Below the pieces are notes generated by a model. The model was not told the origin of the DNA and did not search any database. It worked only from the letters and a program-made list of their open reading frames with translations. Positions 63,794 to 64,000 of a stretch of DNA of 64,000 bases are shown in pieces. Every line of letters starts with the position of its first letter. Positions within the stretch are counted from its first letter, which is position 1. The stretch is from positions 31,287 to 95,286 of the forward strand of contig NZ_AUGY01000023.1 in NCBI RefSeq assembly GCF_000422905.1. Direction: 5' to 3'. Source of the stretch: Paenibacillus alginolyticus DSM 5050 = NBRC 15375 (GTDB taxonomy: Bacteria > Bacillota > Bacilli > Paenibacillales > NBRC-103111). Made by a program: the position numbers and the translations under genes.

Positions 63794-64000
63794 GAGCCCT
63801 TACTTTGGTAGTGTTGATGGTGACCAAACACAACAAAACTACTAAGGAGGCTCTTCTTTGACAAGTTTACAAGAGTATGGCATGAACTTCAACCCCCGAA
63901 TGAGAATCAATTTTGAAGGCGGTGATCTGACCTCAGACGCCGGCCTGCTACTATATAAAGAATTCGATCACAAACTTGGTCTTTCTCAGACCATCAAGCA
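63794..64000 (+). mobile_element. IS1380-family insertion sequence, left end (partial)
   Basis: A transposase gene of IS1380 type starts close to the edge, preceded by a short AT-balanced leader with GAGCCCTTACTTTGGTAG, which probably includes the left inverted repeat. The exact left boundary is not proven because the right end is outside the window. The element sits about 130 bases upstream of the TIM-barrel gene. Confidence 0.7.
63858..64000 (+). CDS. IS1380-family transposase, N-terminal part
   Basis: DDE transposase start. TTG at 63858 with AAGGAGG 7 bases before gives MTSLQEYGMNFNPRMR and INFEGGDLTSDAGLLLYKEF, the typical N-terminus of IS1380 transposases (F-x-GG-x-LTSDAGLLL). Only 47 codons are in the window; the gene runs off the right edge. 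Confidence 0.88.
   Translation, partial: MTSLQEYGMNFNPRMRINFEGGDLTSDAGLLLYKEFDHKLGLSQTIK

Overview
The window looks like a chromosomal piece of a Gram-positive, spore-former-type Firmicute, most likely Paenibacillaceae (inference). The grounds are strong AGGAGG-type ribosome sites with frequent TTG/GTG starts, two CcpA-type cre boxes, an SLH-domain surface protein, a LysM-NlpC/P60 wall hydrolase, Amj, YwbE, an mmg-like operon, and PucR/PreTA-type pyrimidine catabolism. No rRNA, tRNA or CRISPR was seen.

Region 1 (1-12.95 kb, minus strand) is one long catabolic operon behind a near-perfect cre box. Its order is acyl-CoA dehydrogenase, 2-methylcitrate synthase, 2-methylcitrate dehydratase, 2-methylisocitrate lyase, a second acyl-CoA dehydrogenase, fused isobutyryl-CoA mutase (IcmF), branched-chain 2-oxoacid dehydrogenase E1 alpha and beta, an E2 catalytic domain without lipoyl domain, and a thiolase cut by the window edge. 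It would turn branched-chain 2-oxoacids into acyl-CoAs, rearrange and oxidise them, and burn propionyl-CoA through the methylcitrate cycle. The two dehydrogenases carry complementary defects (one lacks the catalytic Glu, the other the R-K-x-F-G flavin segment), which suggests an obligate heteromer.

Region 2 (13-31 kb) is mixed housekeeping and accessory: a frameshifted TetL-like MFS exporter, an SLH surface protein, a DUF4173-type membrane protein divergent from an SgrR-type regulator, a DinG/XPD-like helicase, a radical SAM-SPASM protein, Amj lipid II flippase, an SRPBCC protein, a DinB protein broken by a stop codon, a 20-bp tandem repeat, RpiA, a heterodimeric ABC exporter and CorA.

Region 3 (31-42.5 kb) is a reductive pyrimidine degradation locus: PucR regulator, CoA-acylating (methyl)malonate-semialdehyde dehydrogenase, and an operon of PreT, PreA, dihydropyrimidinase, beta-ureidopropionase (frameshifted), an M20 amidohydrolase, an omega-aminotransferase and an unknown 71-aa protein. 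A relic of an ABC permease lies upstream.

Region 4 (42.8-50 kb) holds wall enzymes (LysM-NlpC, S66 peptidase), a lone tyrosine recombinase, small conserved proteins, an AraC regulator and a zinc dehydrogenase, among several decayed genes: DUF2071 frameshift, DUF3995 relic, a membrane-protein relic, a paralogue relic of the 50-kb gene and an FAH-hydrolase relic.

Region 5 (50-63.7 kb, minus strand) is a sugar-acid-type catabolic cluster: IclR regulator with a 9-bp-arm palindrome, FAH-type 2-keto-3-deoxypentonate dehydratase candidate, two-subunit UxaA-type dehydratase, ketoglutarate-semialdehyde dehydrogenase, 2-hydroxyacid dehydrogenase, a TctCBA transporter with its own cre box, EamA and TerC membrane proteins, and a membrane cytochrome b-molybdopterin oxidoreductase fusion. 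A TIM-barrel protein of uncertain family leads the cluster. An IS1380-type element begins at the right edge.

Three genes show single-base (-1) frameshifts and one an in-frame stop. Whether these are true mutations or assembly errors cannot be told from the sequence alone.
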